DNA of 13,133 nt from GCA-016699975 sp964515255 (GCA_964515255.1 CAZETL010000025.1:1-13133); one strand, 5' to 3'; numbered from the stretch's first letter, positions 1 through 6,842 are shown. Numbers and translations: made by a program. The notes: generated by a model not told the origin, from the sequence alone.

Positions 1-277
1 CAGTAGTGCCGCTTGTGAAGATAATTTCATTAGGGGTCGCATTGATCCAATCCGCTATTTTTTTGCGGGAGTTTCCATATTCAATTGTAGCGCGCTCGGC
101 AATCGGATACAGTCCGCGGGCGATATTTGCCGGATACTTTTCGAGATATTCCACTTCTTTTTGGATAACTTTTTCTGGGACAAGATTGGATGCGGCGGAG
201 TCAAGATAGACCGTATCGGGCGAGTATTTGAAGAAAGGGAAATCCTCTCTTGGATTTTGCGTTATTGCGAGTGGCAT
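1..277 (-). CDS. sufS: SufS-type cysteine desulfurase, N-terminal part (runs off left edge)
   Basis: This is the first 92 codons of a class V, PLP-dependent cysteine desulfurase; the 3' part lies outside the window. SufS takes sulfur from L-cysteine as a persulfide and hands it to the SUF scaffold in the cytosol. Visible family signatures are YLDSAAS at residues 24-30 (usual YLDNAAT), the stretch ANIARGLYPIAERAT at about 50-64 (usual NxHRGxHxLxxxAT), and IIFTSGTT at 85-92 (usual IIFTxGTT). The PLP lysine and active-site cysteine are beyond the edge. I chose the ATG at 275-277 because an ATG at 298-300 is in another frame and stops after 12 codons. No Shine-Dalgarno is visible. The gene begins 26 nt after sufD and is the last visible gene of the rrf2-sufCBDS operon. 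Confidence 0.9.
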   Translation of the reverse strand, partial: MPLAITQNPREDFPFFKYSPDTVYLDSAASNLVPEKVIQKEVEYLEKYPANIARGLYPIAERATIEYGNSRKKIADWINATPNEIIFTSGTT

Positions 278-303
278 AGTCTGAACAATGGAGTTTGCAT
301 GAA

Positions 304-903
304 TTATATCTTCTGGATTTTTGAAACGACAAGTTTCTCGATGCGGTCTATTTCTTGATCGTTCGAGAGGAGCCTCATCTTCGAAAAAAATTCGTTGACT
401 TCTCCGATTGCAACGAGTTTTTTTGAAGAGGATTCCGGAATCCCTCTCGATCGCATCGAGAAGATAGTATCAGGATCTGGCATTCCCGTTGCGGAAGCAT
501 GTCGCGCCGAGACGTCTTCGGCGAGTATTTCGAGAGATGGCTTCGACATGGATCGCGCGTGTTCGGAGAGGAGAATGGTCCGATGCGTTTGCGACGCGTT
601 TGAATTTTGAGCGTTTTCTTCAATACGAACGAGACCGTTTGTGTGGAGCAAGGAGTGTCCAGTTAGAATGGCGAGAACGGTTGCGGATGAATTAGAGGTT
701 TGTTTCCGATGCAGTTGCGTGAGTGAGAAGTCGAAAGACTCTCGGTCTGTTCCGATAAAGAGCGCAAATACATGCGTTTCTGCTTTGATCCGGTCGAGCG
801 ATATCTCGAAATTTCCGGACCGATTCATAAAAAAGAGCACCCTTGGTTTGATGCGAAGAGAGATCTTCTCTATTTGGATTTTGCTGAAATCGTGGAATTC
901 CAT
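304..903 (-). CDS. sufD: Short SufD-type SufBD-family scaffold protein
   Basis: A 199-residue protein of the SufB/SufD family, the partner that pairs with SufB and SufC in the SufBC2D scaffold assembling Fe-S clusters. The recognisable family core is in the C-terminal half: KPSLEILAEDVSARHASATG at 121-140 (usual KPxLEIxxDDVxxxHGATxG), followed by SMRSRGI at 149-155. His135 sits where the conserved SufD histidine is expected. Typical SufD proteins are about 350-430 residues, so about half the usual length is missing, mainly N-terminal, while the frame is intact with no sign of a frameshift. It lies between sufB (24 nt gap) and sufS (26 nt gap). The position in the operon and the motif make the family call firm; whether it is fully functional is inferred. 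Confidence 0.85.
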   Translation of the reverse strand: MEFHDFSKIQIEKISLRIKPRVLFFMNRSGNFEISLDRIKAETHVFALFIGTDRESFDFSLTQLHRKQTSNSSATVLAILTGHSLLHTNGLVRIEENAQNSNASQTHRTILLSEHARSMSKPSLEILAEDVSARHASATGMPDPDTIFSMRSRGIPESSSKKLVAIGEVNEFFSKMRLLSNDQEIDRIEKLVVSKIQKI

Positions 904-927
904 AGACAGAGGACGAAAAGAGATTGA

Positions 928-2343
928 TTACCCGATTTTCTTTGTCATCTCATATCGGATGAGTCGATTCAACTCTATGGAGTATTCGAGGGGAATCTCT
1001 CTTGAAATCGGTTCTATGAAACCGTTCACAATGAGTCCCTCCGCGTCTTCGCGACCAATGCCTCTTGAGCAGAGTGAGAAGAGTCTTTCCTCGCCTATTC
1101 TTTCGACGGTCGCCTCATGTTCGACGGTTGCGTCTTGGCGCTCGACGGTCATTGTTGGGAACGTGTCGCTCTCTGAGCGGTTTCCAAACATCATAGCGTC
1201 GCAGGTAACCTTGGTCTTTGAGTTTCGAGCATGCTTCGCTACATGGATGAGGCCTCGGTAGACGGTTTTTCCTCCGTTTTTGGAAATAGATCGCGAAAAA
1301 ATTCGAGAAGAAGTTCGCGGGGCGAGGTGATACATCTTTGCTCCGGCATCTTGGGTTTGACCGGAACCAGCGACGGCTATTGAAAGCATATCTCCGTGCG
1401 CTCCTTCGCCGACGAGGTATACAGAAGGATATTTCATCGTGACTTTGCTGCCGATATTGCAGTCCACCCATTCCATGACGCCTCCGGCTTCGGCTCTGGC
1501 ACGCTTTGTGACGAGATTGTAGATATTATTGCTCCAATTCTGGACGGTGGTGTACCTGACTCTCGCGTTTTTTCCGACGAACACCTCGACAACAGCCGCA
1601 TGGAGAGAGTCTGTCGAATAGCGAGGTGCCGTACATCCTTCAGTGTAGTGTACGAAACTTCCTTCGTCCGCAATGATAAGCGTTCTTTCGAATTGGCCGA
1701 ATCGTTCCGCGTTGATGCGAAAATAGGCCTGAAGAGGAAGAGAGACCCGAACGCCTTTTGGCACGTACACGAAAGATCCTCCAGACCAAACGGAGGAATT
1801 GAGCGCTGCAAATATATTGTCATGCGGTGGCACAAGCGTTCCGAAGTATTTTTTTACAATATCCGGATATTTCCGCACCGCCGTATCCATGTCGCAAAAA
1901 ATGACCCCTTGTCGTTCGAGCTCTCTGTTGATGCTCTCGTAAACAACTTCTGATTCGTATTGCGCCGAGACGCCGGAGAGAAGTTTCTTCTCTGCTTCTG
2001 GAACGCCTATTCTGTCATAAGTCTCTTTGATTTCGCTCGGCAAGTCCTCCCATGAGGTTGCCTGGCGATCGGTTGCCCGAAGGTAATAAGTTATGGAATC
2101 AAAATCAATTGACGAGAGATCTGGTCCCCATGCGGGCAACTTCTTCCTTTTGAAAAGGCTAAAGCTTCTTATGCGGAATTTGAACATCCAGTCTGGCTCG
2201 TTTTTAATGCGGGAAATTTCTTCCACGATAGTTCGCTTGAGACCTTTGCCCGTCTTGCGCGAGAGAACTTCCGGCATCGAAAAACCGTATCTTTCATCGA
2301 CGCCAAGGTCCGAATATTCATCTTGTTTCAGAGGATTTTTCAT
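928..2343 (-). CDS. sufB: SufB, Fe-S cluster assembly scaffold
   Basis: Full-length SufB (471 residues, the usual size), the main subunit of the SufBC2D scaffold on which nascent Fe-S clusters form. The N-terminal helical part is followed by the beta-helix core with FVYVPKGV at about 192-199 and the hallmark TEGCTAP. The C-terminal part carries VTCDAMMFGN, whose Cys381 corresponds to the cysteine implicated in sulfur transfer and cluster binding, then EHEATVERIGEE at about 408-419 and IVNGFIEP near 438-445, all strongly conserved in SufB. The start codon overlaps the sufC stop by four bases (ATGA), so translation is probably coupled. There is no separate promoter or terminator between the suf genes. 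Identification is very secure. Confidence 0.97.
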   Translation of the reverse strand: MKNPLKQDEYSDLGVDERYGFSMPEVLSRKTGKGLKRTIVEEISRIKNEPDWMFKFRIRSFSLFKRKKLPAWGPDLSSIDFDSITYYLRATDRQATSWEDLPSEIKETYDRIGVPEAEKKLLSGVSAQYESEVVYESINRELERQGVIFCDMDTAVRKYPDIVKKYFGTLVPPHDNIFAALNSSVWSGGSFVYVPKGVRVSLPLQAYFRINAERFGQFERTLIIADEGSFVHYTEGCTAPRYSTDSLHAAVVEVFVGKNARVRYTTVQNWSNNIYNLVTKRARAEAGGVMEWVDCNIGSKVTMKYPSVYLVGEGAHGDMLSIAVAGSGQTQDAGAKMYHLAPRTSSRIFSRSISKNGGKTVYRGLIHVAKHARNSKTKVTCDAMMFGNRSESDTFPTMTVERQDATVEHEATVERIGEERLFSLCSRGIGREDAEGLIVNGFIEPISREIPLEYSIELNRLIRYEMTKKIG

Positions 2344-3086
2344 GGTTTCGGTGGTATTTCGCTTTCATTCTCCGAAACGGCACCGAACCCGTCTTCATTT
2401 AGAATGCGGTGGGCTAAGTTTCCTGTTTCAATTCGTTCGATTGAGCCATCTTTCATGACAACAGTCTGATCAGGCGAGGTTGTCCCGAGAAGTGCAGTCG
2501 AATGAGTGATGAACACCAGTGTTTGCTCTGGAGACCGATGATTTCTGATGAAAGAACCGATAATCTTTACCGCATCAACGTCAACGCCAGTGTCGATTTC
2601 ATCGAAAAAGGCTATTTTCGGAGCAAATATCGCCCAAAGAAGCGCTTCGAATTTCTTTTTTTCGCCACCGGAGAATCCATCATGAATTCCGCGGAAACGA
2701 AGCGACTCCGAAATGCCAAGCTCATTTGAAAACGATGCGATCCTATTTTTTAATCGGAGCGGATCTTCATCGGGAAGAGCGGCTTTTGCGAAAGAGAAAA
2801 CCGATATCCCGGCAAGCGCTGGCGGATTTTGAAATGAGAGAAAGATTCCGAGGCGAGCCCGCTTCTCCGGCGTGAGAGAAACGATGGAGTTTCCCTCGAA
2901 GAGAATGTCGGATTCTGGAGACGGCACAATATCCGGTCGACCCATGATCGCGCTTGCGAGCGTCGACTTTCCGGAGCCATTTGGTCCGAGTATGGCATAG
3001 ACTTTCCCTTGCTCGAAAGAGAGGGAGATGTTTCTGAGGATTTTCTTTCCTTCTATTGCGGCTGAGAAGTGATTGATATCGAGCAT
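2340..3086 (-). CDS. sufC: SufC, ABC-type ATPase of the SUF system
   Basis: A 248-residue cytosolic ABC ATPase that drives conformational change of the SufBCD scaffold; it is not a transporter, and no membrane partner is present. Motifs in order: Walker A GPNGSGKST at 34-42, Q-loop SFQNPP at 84-89, ABC signature FSGGEKKKFE at 138-147, Walker B KIAFFDEIDTGVD at 157-169 and the H-loop histidine at about 195 (ITHS). The signature GGEKKK and DEID.G.D pattern are the SufC version of these motifs. Length matches the family. The gene lies 29 nt after the Rrf2 regulator and overlaps sufB by 4 nt. No Shine-Dalgarno is visible before the ATG. Confidence 0.97.
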   Translation of the reverse strand: MLDINHFSAAIEGKKILRNISLSFEQGKVYAILGPNGSGKSTLASAIMGRPDIVPSPESDILFEGNSIVSLTPEKRARLGIFLSFQNPPALAGISVFSFAKAALPDEDPLRLKNRIASFSNELGISESLRFRGIHDGFSGGEKKKFEALLWAIFAPKIAFFDEIDTGVDVDAVKIIGSFIRNHRSPEQTLVFITHSTALLGTTSPDQTVVMKDGSIERIETGNLAHRILNEDGFGAVSENESEIPPKP

Positions 3087-3115
3087 AGAAAAATATATGG
3101 GAACGAAGCGTTACA

Positions 3116-3580
3116 TCAGTTGGCACGTTTACAGTTCGACCTGAGGTTTTCGGCTGAGACTTCTTTGATATTCGGCGAACGCGGTATGAGATCGGCGAGC
3201 GTGATGCCGGAGAGTTTTTCTTCTATCGCTTGTTCTATTTCTTTCCAGATACTTTTCGTCTGACAGTGCGTAACGATAGGGCAGGGCGCTATCGCTCCCG
3301 AGAGAATAGCTCGATCCGGTGTTTTAAATCCGCCATCGAGCGCCTCTATCACATCCCATGAAGCTATGCTTTCGGCGGACCGAGCGAGTCTGTATCCGCC
3401 GCCCATTCCTTTTCTTGACTCAACAAAACCGGAGCTTTTCAGGCATTGGAGAACCTTGTGGAGATAATTCTCGGGAAGATTCTCAGCTTCAGCGAGATCG
3501 CGGGATGATCGGCCGCTCTTTGTTTGCGCGAGCGCGGCGAGCGCTCGGAATCCATAGTAGGCCTTTTTGGATACTTTCAT
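3116..3580 (-). CDS. Rrf2-family transcriptional regulator of the suf operon (IscR/SufR-like)
   Basis: A 154-residue Rrf2 winged-helix regulator heading the suf operon. The start MKVSKKAYYGFRAL is typical of the family. I chose this ATG rather than an upstream in-frame codon at 3637 because the upstream 19 residues would lie across the promoter and do not resemble the family. The DNA-binding part covers about residues 25-70 (SSRDLAEAENLPENYLHKVL, then GGYRLAR). The effector region reads CPIVTHCQTKSIW at 100-112: two cysteines spaced as in IscR (C-x5-C), but with Trp112 where the third cysteine would be. Further cysteines are at 46 and 150. Family proteins sense Fe-S cluster supply, iron or NO; repression of its own operon is inferred from the inverted repeat over its start codon. 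Confidence 0.93.
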   Translation of the reverse strand: MKVSKKAYYGFRALAALAQTKSGRSSRDLAEAENLPENYLHKVLQCLKSSGFVESRKGMGGGYRLARSAESIASWDVIEALDGGFKTPDRAILSGAIAPCPIVTHCQTKSIWKEIEQAIEEKLSGITLADLIPRSPNIKEVSAENLRSNCKRAN

Positions 3581-3610
3581 AAATAGGACTAAAAATGTCC
3601 TATTTATGAA
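3576..3610. promoter_or_regulatory. Perfect 14-bp inverted repeat, probable Rrf2 operator
   Basis: The arms TTCATAAATAGGAC (3576-3589) and GTCCTATTTATGAA (3597-3610) are exact inverted repeats around a 7-nt spacer. The site covers the regulator's start codon (3578-3580), the expected transcription start and the edge of the -10 box, a classic repressor position. That the regulator itself binds here is inferred from position and symmetry. The same symmetry would also let the mRNA fold around its start codon. Confidence 0.75.
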
Positions 3611-3637
3611 TTTAGTGTATTCCCGGAAGAATGTCAA
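3609..3637 (-). promoter_or_regulatory. Promoter of the rrf2-suf operon
   Basis: On the minus strand a perfect -35 TTGACA (3632-3637) is followed after 17 nt by TAAATT (3609-3614), a near-consensus housekeeping sigma-factor promoter. Transcription would start about 7 nt on, inside the inverted repeat, so the leader before the regulator's ATG would be about 20-25 nt. Confidence 0.75.
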
Positions 3638-3848
3638 GATTACGGCTTATTAAAAGCTTATACCTCTTTTTCTTGAGTGCATTCGTTATTAATGGTGACC
3701 CACGATAGCCGTAGACTATGCGGTGCTTGCAGTCCAACTATTTAGCGATAAAAAAGATATAAATGTCTGACATTCATCTATTGTAGACAATGAATATGGT
3801 TTTTCGTGAGGAAATTTACTTTGTTTTTAGCTTGATTATTCTACAATC
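3638..3848. other. AT-rich non-coding region between the divergent suf and orphan-gene promoters
   Basis: There is no convincing gene between the suf promoter and the orphan-gene promoter. The longest ATG reading frame here is 17 codons (3692-3745), without a ribosome binding site. It holds short symmetric elements: AATGTCTGACATT (3762-3774) and ATTGTAGACAAT (3779-3790). No tRNA fold or long stem with a U-tract is visible. Confidence 0.5.
3762..3774. repeat. 13-bp palindrome AATGTCTGACATT
   Basis: Exact palindrome around a central T. It shares AATGTC with the Rrf2 operator (3594-3599) and with the orphan-gene promoter (3872-3877). It could be an auxiliary regulator site; chance is also possible for a site this short. 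Confidence 0.3.
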
Positions 3849-3865
3849 TTGACAAATACTGGATA

Positions 3866-3894
3866 TTGAAAATGTCCATATATTGTGTTATAAC
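3866..3894 (+). promoter_or_regulatory. Promoter of the orphan gene at 3930
   Basis: TTGAAA (3866-3871), a 17-nt spacer, then TATAAC (3889-3894), with a TG one base before the -10 (extended -10). The spacer holds AAAATGTCC (3869-3877), identical to nine bases of the Rrf2 operator (3592-3600) in the same strand orientation. A second TTGACA at 3849-3854 is too far from any good -10 box. Confidence 0.6.
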
Positions 3895-3916
3895 AAAATG
3901 GTGTCCAAAAAATGAG

Positions 3917-3922
3917 AAGGGG
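3917..3922 (+). promoter_or_regulatory. Strong ribosome binding site AAGGGG
   Basis: It lies 7 nt before the ATG at 3930 and decides that start over the in-frame ATG at 3912, which lies upstream of and partly within it. Good Shine-Dalgarno sequences are otherwise rare in this window. Confidence 0.65.
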
Positions 3923-3929
3923 AATAGAG

Positions 3930-4523
3930 ATGAGCCTCAGCGTTTGCAATTCTTTCGTGATTACCGGTCAGCCTCCTTCTCCTTCCGGGACGACATCCCG
4001 CGCATTTGGGAGAACTTTCTTTGCCAGCGCCGATGGAAGAGAGCTAGTGGTAATGGTATCGGCGGAGCTCAATCCCAAAGGTTTCCGCCTCGTTTTCGAC
4101 CGTTGGGATGACAAGAAATATGGGCAAAGAACTTCATTGGATGAGTGCTCCATCCCGAAATGCATGCGTCCTTGGATGAGAGTTTGCGCGAATCTTTGGG
4201 AGGAGTTCCTCCGGGACAGTTCTTTTATCAGGGACATGATTGCGAGGGATGGCAAAGATCTTGAAGAGGTTGCAATGGGGCTGATGAGAAAAGCGTTTCT
4301 TTCGGAAGGCGAAAGATGGGAATTAGCATGCGTGCCGGAACAAGAATTTCCAGTTGCCTTCCTGTTTGGAATTCTGAGCGATTCGAAGCTCCTAAGAGTT
4401 ATTCTCCAAGAGGTGGAAGCTCTTGAACAAGTGAGGCGAACTGTGCGAGACGCAATGCAAACGTATTTCCGAAATGTGGAGGCATTGCCGCCGGTGGCAA
4501 ATTCGGCTCGTGCAACGACATAG
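3930..4523 (+). CDS. Orphan protein of unknown function, 197 residues
   Basis: I do not recognise this protein. It appears soluble: no signal peptide and no clear membrane segment. The first 25 residues are rich in Ser, Thr, Pro and Gly. Residues 27-60 look like beta strands (GRTFFASADGRELVVMV, then GFRLVFDRWDD), and about 85-185 look mostly helical. Five cysteines are at 6, 73, 78, 86 and 134, three of them clustered as C-x4-C-x7-C. The last 15 residues are Pro/Ala-rich and probably disordered. The gene stands alone with its own promoter, strong ribosome binding site and terminator, so it appears to be a genuinely expressed monocistronic unit. A shared 9-mer with the Rrf2 operator hints at Fe-S or redox control. 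No function is assigned. Confidence 0.75.
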   Translation: MSLSVCNSFVITGQPPSPSGTTSRAFGRTFFASADGRELVVMVSAELNPKGFRLVFDRWDDKKYGQRTSLDECSIPKCMRPWMRVCANLWEEFLRDSSFIRDMIARDGKDLEEVAMGLMRKAFLSEGERWELACVPEQEFPVAFLFGILSDSKLLRVILQEVEALEQVRRTVRDAMQTYFRNVEALPPVANSARATT

Positions 4524-4574
4524 CCGAATCGAGAAATAGAAAAGAAAAATAGAGAAAAACAACAACAAAATGAG

Positions 4575-4614
4575 AAAGTCGCCCGATCAAGAATATGTGG
4601 CGACTTTTCTTTTT
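4575..4614 (+). terminator. Rho-independent terminator after the orphan gene
   Basis: Stem AAAGTCGCC (4575-4583) pairs exactly with GGCGACTTT (4599-4607) around a 15-nt loop, followed by TCTTTTT. It starts about 50 nt after the orphan stop codon and ends just ahead of the dus promoter region. Confidence 0.85.
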
Positions 4615-4627
4615 CCTGAAACACCTC

Positions 4628-4633
4628 TATACT
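4628..4633 (+). promoter_or_regulatory. Putative -10 box of the dus-mnmA operon
   Basis: TATACT sits 9 nt before the dus ATG at 4643, so transcription would start only a few bases before the start codon. No good -35 is visible; that position falls within the U-tract of the preceding terminator. A leaderless or very short-leader transcript is implied. Confidence 0.4.
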
Positions 4634-4642
4634 CGCTGGGAT

Positions 4643-5614
4643 ATGAAACAGCCATTTTGGCAAGAGCTTCCGAAACCATTTTTTGCGCTTGCGCCCATGG
4701 CGGGCGTAACGGATACCGTATTTCGCCAGGTTATTGCCCGACGCGCAAAGCCGAATGTTTTCTGGACGGAGTTCGTCTCGTGCGACGGCCTTTGTTCGAC
4801 CGGTCGAGACGCGGTATTGAGAGATTTGACCTTTTCAGAAATCGAGCGGCCGATCGTGGCGCAGATATTCGGCGCGACTCCGAGAAATTTCTTCGAGACG
4901 GCGCGACTTGTCGATTCGCTCGGCTTCGATGGCGTCGATATAAATATGGGATGCCCGGAGAAAAATATCCAAAAGCAGGGCGCATGCGCGGCGCTTATGA
5001 GGAATATCCCGCTTGCGCTGGAAATTATCTCAGCAACAAAAGAAGGTGCTGGAAATATGCCGGTAAGCGTGAAAACTCGAATCGGATACAATGCGGTGGA
5101 AATCGACTCCTGGATTCCAACCTTGATCGGGGCCGGCATTGATGCGCTTACTGTTCATCTTCGCACGAAGAAGGAAATGTCTGATGTTCCAGCGCACTGG
5201 GAGTACTTTCCAAAAATCGTCGAGATGGCTCATGGGGCTGCTACGGTTGTAATCGGAAATGGAGATGTAAAAGATCTCCGCGATGCAAAAAGAAAAGCTG
5301 GGGATTCCGGAGCCGACGGCATCATGTTGGGGCACGCGATATTTGGAAATCCGTGGCTCTTTGATTCGATCGGGAAGATTCCAACAAAGGAGGAAAAACT
5401 CGAAGCATTCGTCGAGCATGCCGGACTCTATGAGTCAACATGGGGGAATACGAAACCATTTGATCTTCTCAAAAAACATTGCAAAGCGTATGTTTCCGGA
5501 TTTGTTGGTGCATCACAACTTCGCGCAAAACTCATGGAGTGTCGCGACGTATTCGAGATTCGGGAAATCGTTGAGGGATTCTTGGGAAAGAAGTTGGAGA
5601 GACGTGTGATATAA
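4643..5614 (+). CDS. dus: tRNA-dihydrouridine synthase (Dus family)
   Basis: A 323-residue FMN-dependent enzyme that reduces specific uridines in tRNA to dihydrouridine with NAD(P)H. Motifs: LAPMAGVTD at 16-24 (FMN-binding start of the TIM barrel), NMGCPEKNIQKQGACAALM at 101-119 with the catalytic Cys104, VKTRIGY near 147-153, TVHLRTK near 175 (substrate/FMN-binding His), IGNGDV near 206 and IMLGHAIFGNPWLF near 228-241. Length is normal for the family. The ATG at 4643 is preferred because the upstream in-frame extension lies in the terminator and promoter region. It is followed after 2 nt by mnmA, so the two tRNA-modification genes form an operon. Which Dus subgroup, and so which tRNA position, cannot be decided by eye. 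Confidence 0.95.
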   Translation: MKQPFWQELPKPFFALAPMAGVTDTVFRQVIARRAKPNVFWTEFVSCDGLCSTGRDAVLRDLTFSEIERPIVAQIFGATPRNFFETARLVDSLGFDGVDINMGCPEKNIQKQGACAALMRNIPLALEIISATKEGAGNMPVSVKTRIGYNAVEIDSWIPTLIGAGIDALTVHLRTKKEMSDVPAHWEYFPKIVEMAHGAATVVIGNGDVKDLRDAKRKAGDSGADGIMLGHAIFGNPWLFDSIGKIPTKEEKLEAFVEHAGLYESTWGNTKPFDLLKKHCKAYVSGFVGASQLRAKLMECRDVFEIREIVEGFLGKKLERRVI

Positions 5615-5616
5615 AT

Positions 5617-6699
5617 ATGGCAGGAAAGACTCAGTCAATCGCCGTACTTGTTTCTGGCGGAGTGGACAGCTCCGTCTCTTTGGCACTTTTGAAGCAGGCC
5701 GGGTACGATGTCCATGCATTCTACTTGAAAATTTGGCTCGAAGACGAAGTCTCGTTTCTGGGCGAGTGTCCTTGGGAGGAAGATTTGCGATATGTGCGTG
5801 AGGTATGCGATTTGCTCGCTGTGCCTCTTGAAGTGATCCCGCTTCAGAAAGAATACTGGGCACGCGTGGTGTCATACGTAATCAGTGAAACCCGATCAGG
5901 GCGAACGCCGAATCCCGATATGCTCTGCAATGCCCGCGTAAAATTCGGGGCTTTTTTTGACTGCGTTTCGCGAAGGAATTTTGACTGGATTGCAACCGGA
6001 CACTATGCGCAAGCGAAGACGATTCGGGGTAGAACAAAATTGCTCCGATCAGCGGATCTGGTAAAAGATCAGACCTATTTCCTTTCCCAGCTTTCGCAAA
6101 ACCAAGTATCCCGAGCTTTGTTTCCGATCGGATCATATCGGAAGGAAGATATTCGGAGACTTGCTCGGGAATTCGCTCTCCCAAATGCGGATCGCAAAGA
6201 TAGCCAAGGAATTTGCTTTCTTGGGAAAATCCGTTTCGACACGTTTCTTGAACAATATCTCGGGAAAAAGCCGGGAGATATTATCGAATATGAAACTGGG
6301 AAGAAACTCGGGCAACACGACGGATTTTGGTATTTCACCATCGGCCAGCGAAAAGGAATTAAACTTTCCGGCGGTCCGTGGTTTGTCGTTGCAAAAGATA
6401 CCGGGAAAAATATCGTATTCGTTTCAAATGCGTGGCGCGGCGAAGAGGGCGCGCGCGATACTTTTTTTGTGCGAAATGTCAATTGGATTTCTGGAGTCAC
6501 GCCTCGGAAACGGAAAATTTCCGTAAAAATTCGCCACGGGGAACATGCATACGAATGTAGACTTCGGAGAACGAGAGGAGATACCCCTAAGGAACGGTGG
6601 AAAGTACGCATTGACCGGAAGGACGCGGGAATTGCTCCGGGACAATTTGCCGTATTTTACGATGAAGAAGAATGTCTTGGCGGAGGAGTGATCGAGTGA
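5617..6699 (+). CDS. mnmA: MnmA, tRNA-specific 2-thiouridylase
   Basis: A full-length (360-residue) enzyme that thiolates the wobble uridine (position 34) of tRNAs for Lys, Glu and Gln. It adenylates the base and transfers persulfide sulfur that originates from a cysteine desulfurase. Motifs: PP-loop SGGVDSS at 13-19, TPNPDMLCNARVKFG at 97-111 with catalytic Cys104, ATGHYA near 126-131, and DSQGICFLG at 195-203 with catalytic Cys200. The C-terminal beta-barrel domains follow (FTIGQRKG near 234, then the GQFAVFYD end). It starts 2 nt after the dus stop codon, so coupling is likely. The stop is TGA. SufS of the nearby suf operon is a plausible sulfur donor, since no IscS is seen here; this is inference. 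Confidence 0.97.
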   Translation: MAGKTQSIAVLVSGGVDSSVSLALLKQAGYDVHAFYLKIWLEDEVSFLGECPWEEDLRYVREVCDLLAVPLEVIPLQKEYWARVVSYVISETRSGRTPNPDMLCNARVKFGAFFDCVSRRNFDWIATGHYAQAKTIRGRTKLLRSADLVKDQTYFLSQLSQNQVSRALFPIGSYRKEDIRRLAREFALPNADRKDSQGICFLGKIRFDTFLEQYLGKKPGDIIEYETGKKLGQHDGFWYFTIGQRKGIKLSGGPWFVVAKDTGKNIVFVSNAWRGEEGARDTFFVRNVNWISGVTPRKRKISVKIRHGEHAYECRLRRTRGDTPKERWKVRIDRKDAGIAPGQFAVFYDEEECLGGGVIE

Positions 6700-6727
6700 T
6701 GTCTCCGTCTATTTGATTAGAGAAAAC

Positions 6728-6759
6728 AAAATACCGCCGTCTGCAGACGGCGGTATTTT
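6728..6759. terminator. Bidirectional terminator, perfect 32-bp palindrome
   Basis: The palindrome runs AAAATACCGCCGTC-TGCA-GACGGCGGTATTTT without mismatch. With A-rich and T-rich ends it can stop transcription in both directions, which suits its place between mnmA (plus) and the convergent diguanylate cyclase gene (minus). Confidence 0.88.
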
Positions 6760-6842
6760 CGAATAAGGGGTCAGGAGTATCAAAAACGAAACACTTCGAG
6801 AGATTCCTATGCTGCGGCATCTTCTTCGGCGGTCTCTTCTCT

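Noticed and set aside
1396..1953. A 185-codon open frame on the plus strand across sufB
   Set aside because: It lies wholly opposite a certain SufB gene, and its translation shows no family features; it is a by-product of the sufB codons.
3692..3745. A 17-codon frame (MVTHDSRRLCGACSPTI) that could be a leader peptide with C-x2-C
   Set aside because: There is no ribosome binding site, no correctly spaced promoter and no attenuator-like structure behind it; short frames of this size arise by chance.
3968..4663. A 231-codon minus-strand frame opposite the orphan gene
   Set aside because: It runs through the terminator at 4575-4614 and the dus promoter, while the plus-strand frame has promoter, ribosome binding site and terminator in register. 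The plus-strand reading is preferred, though neither protein has a known family.
4570..5142. A 190-codon plus-strand frame overlapping dus in another frame
   Set aside because: It starts inside the terminator and overlaps the certain Dus reading frame; its Arg/Cys-rich translation is that of a shadow frame.
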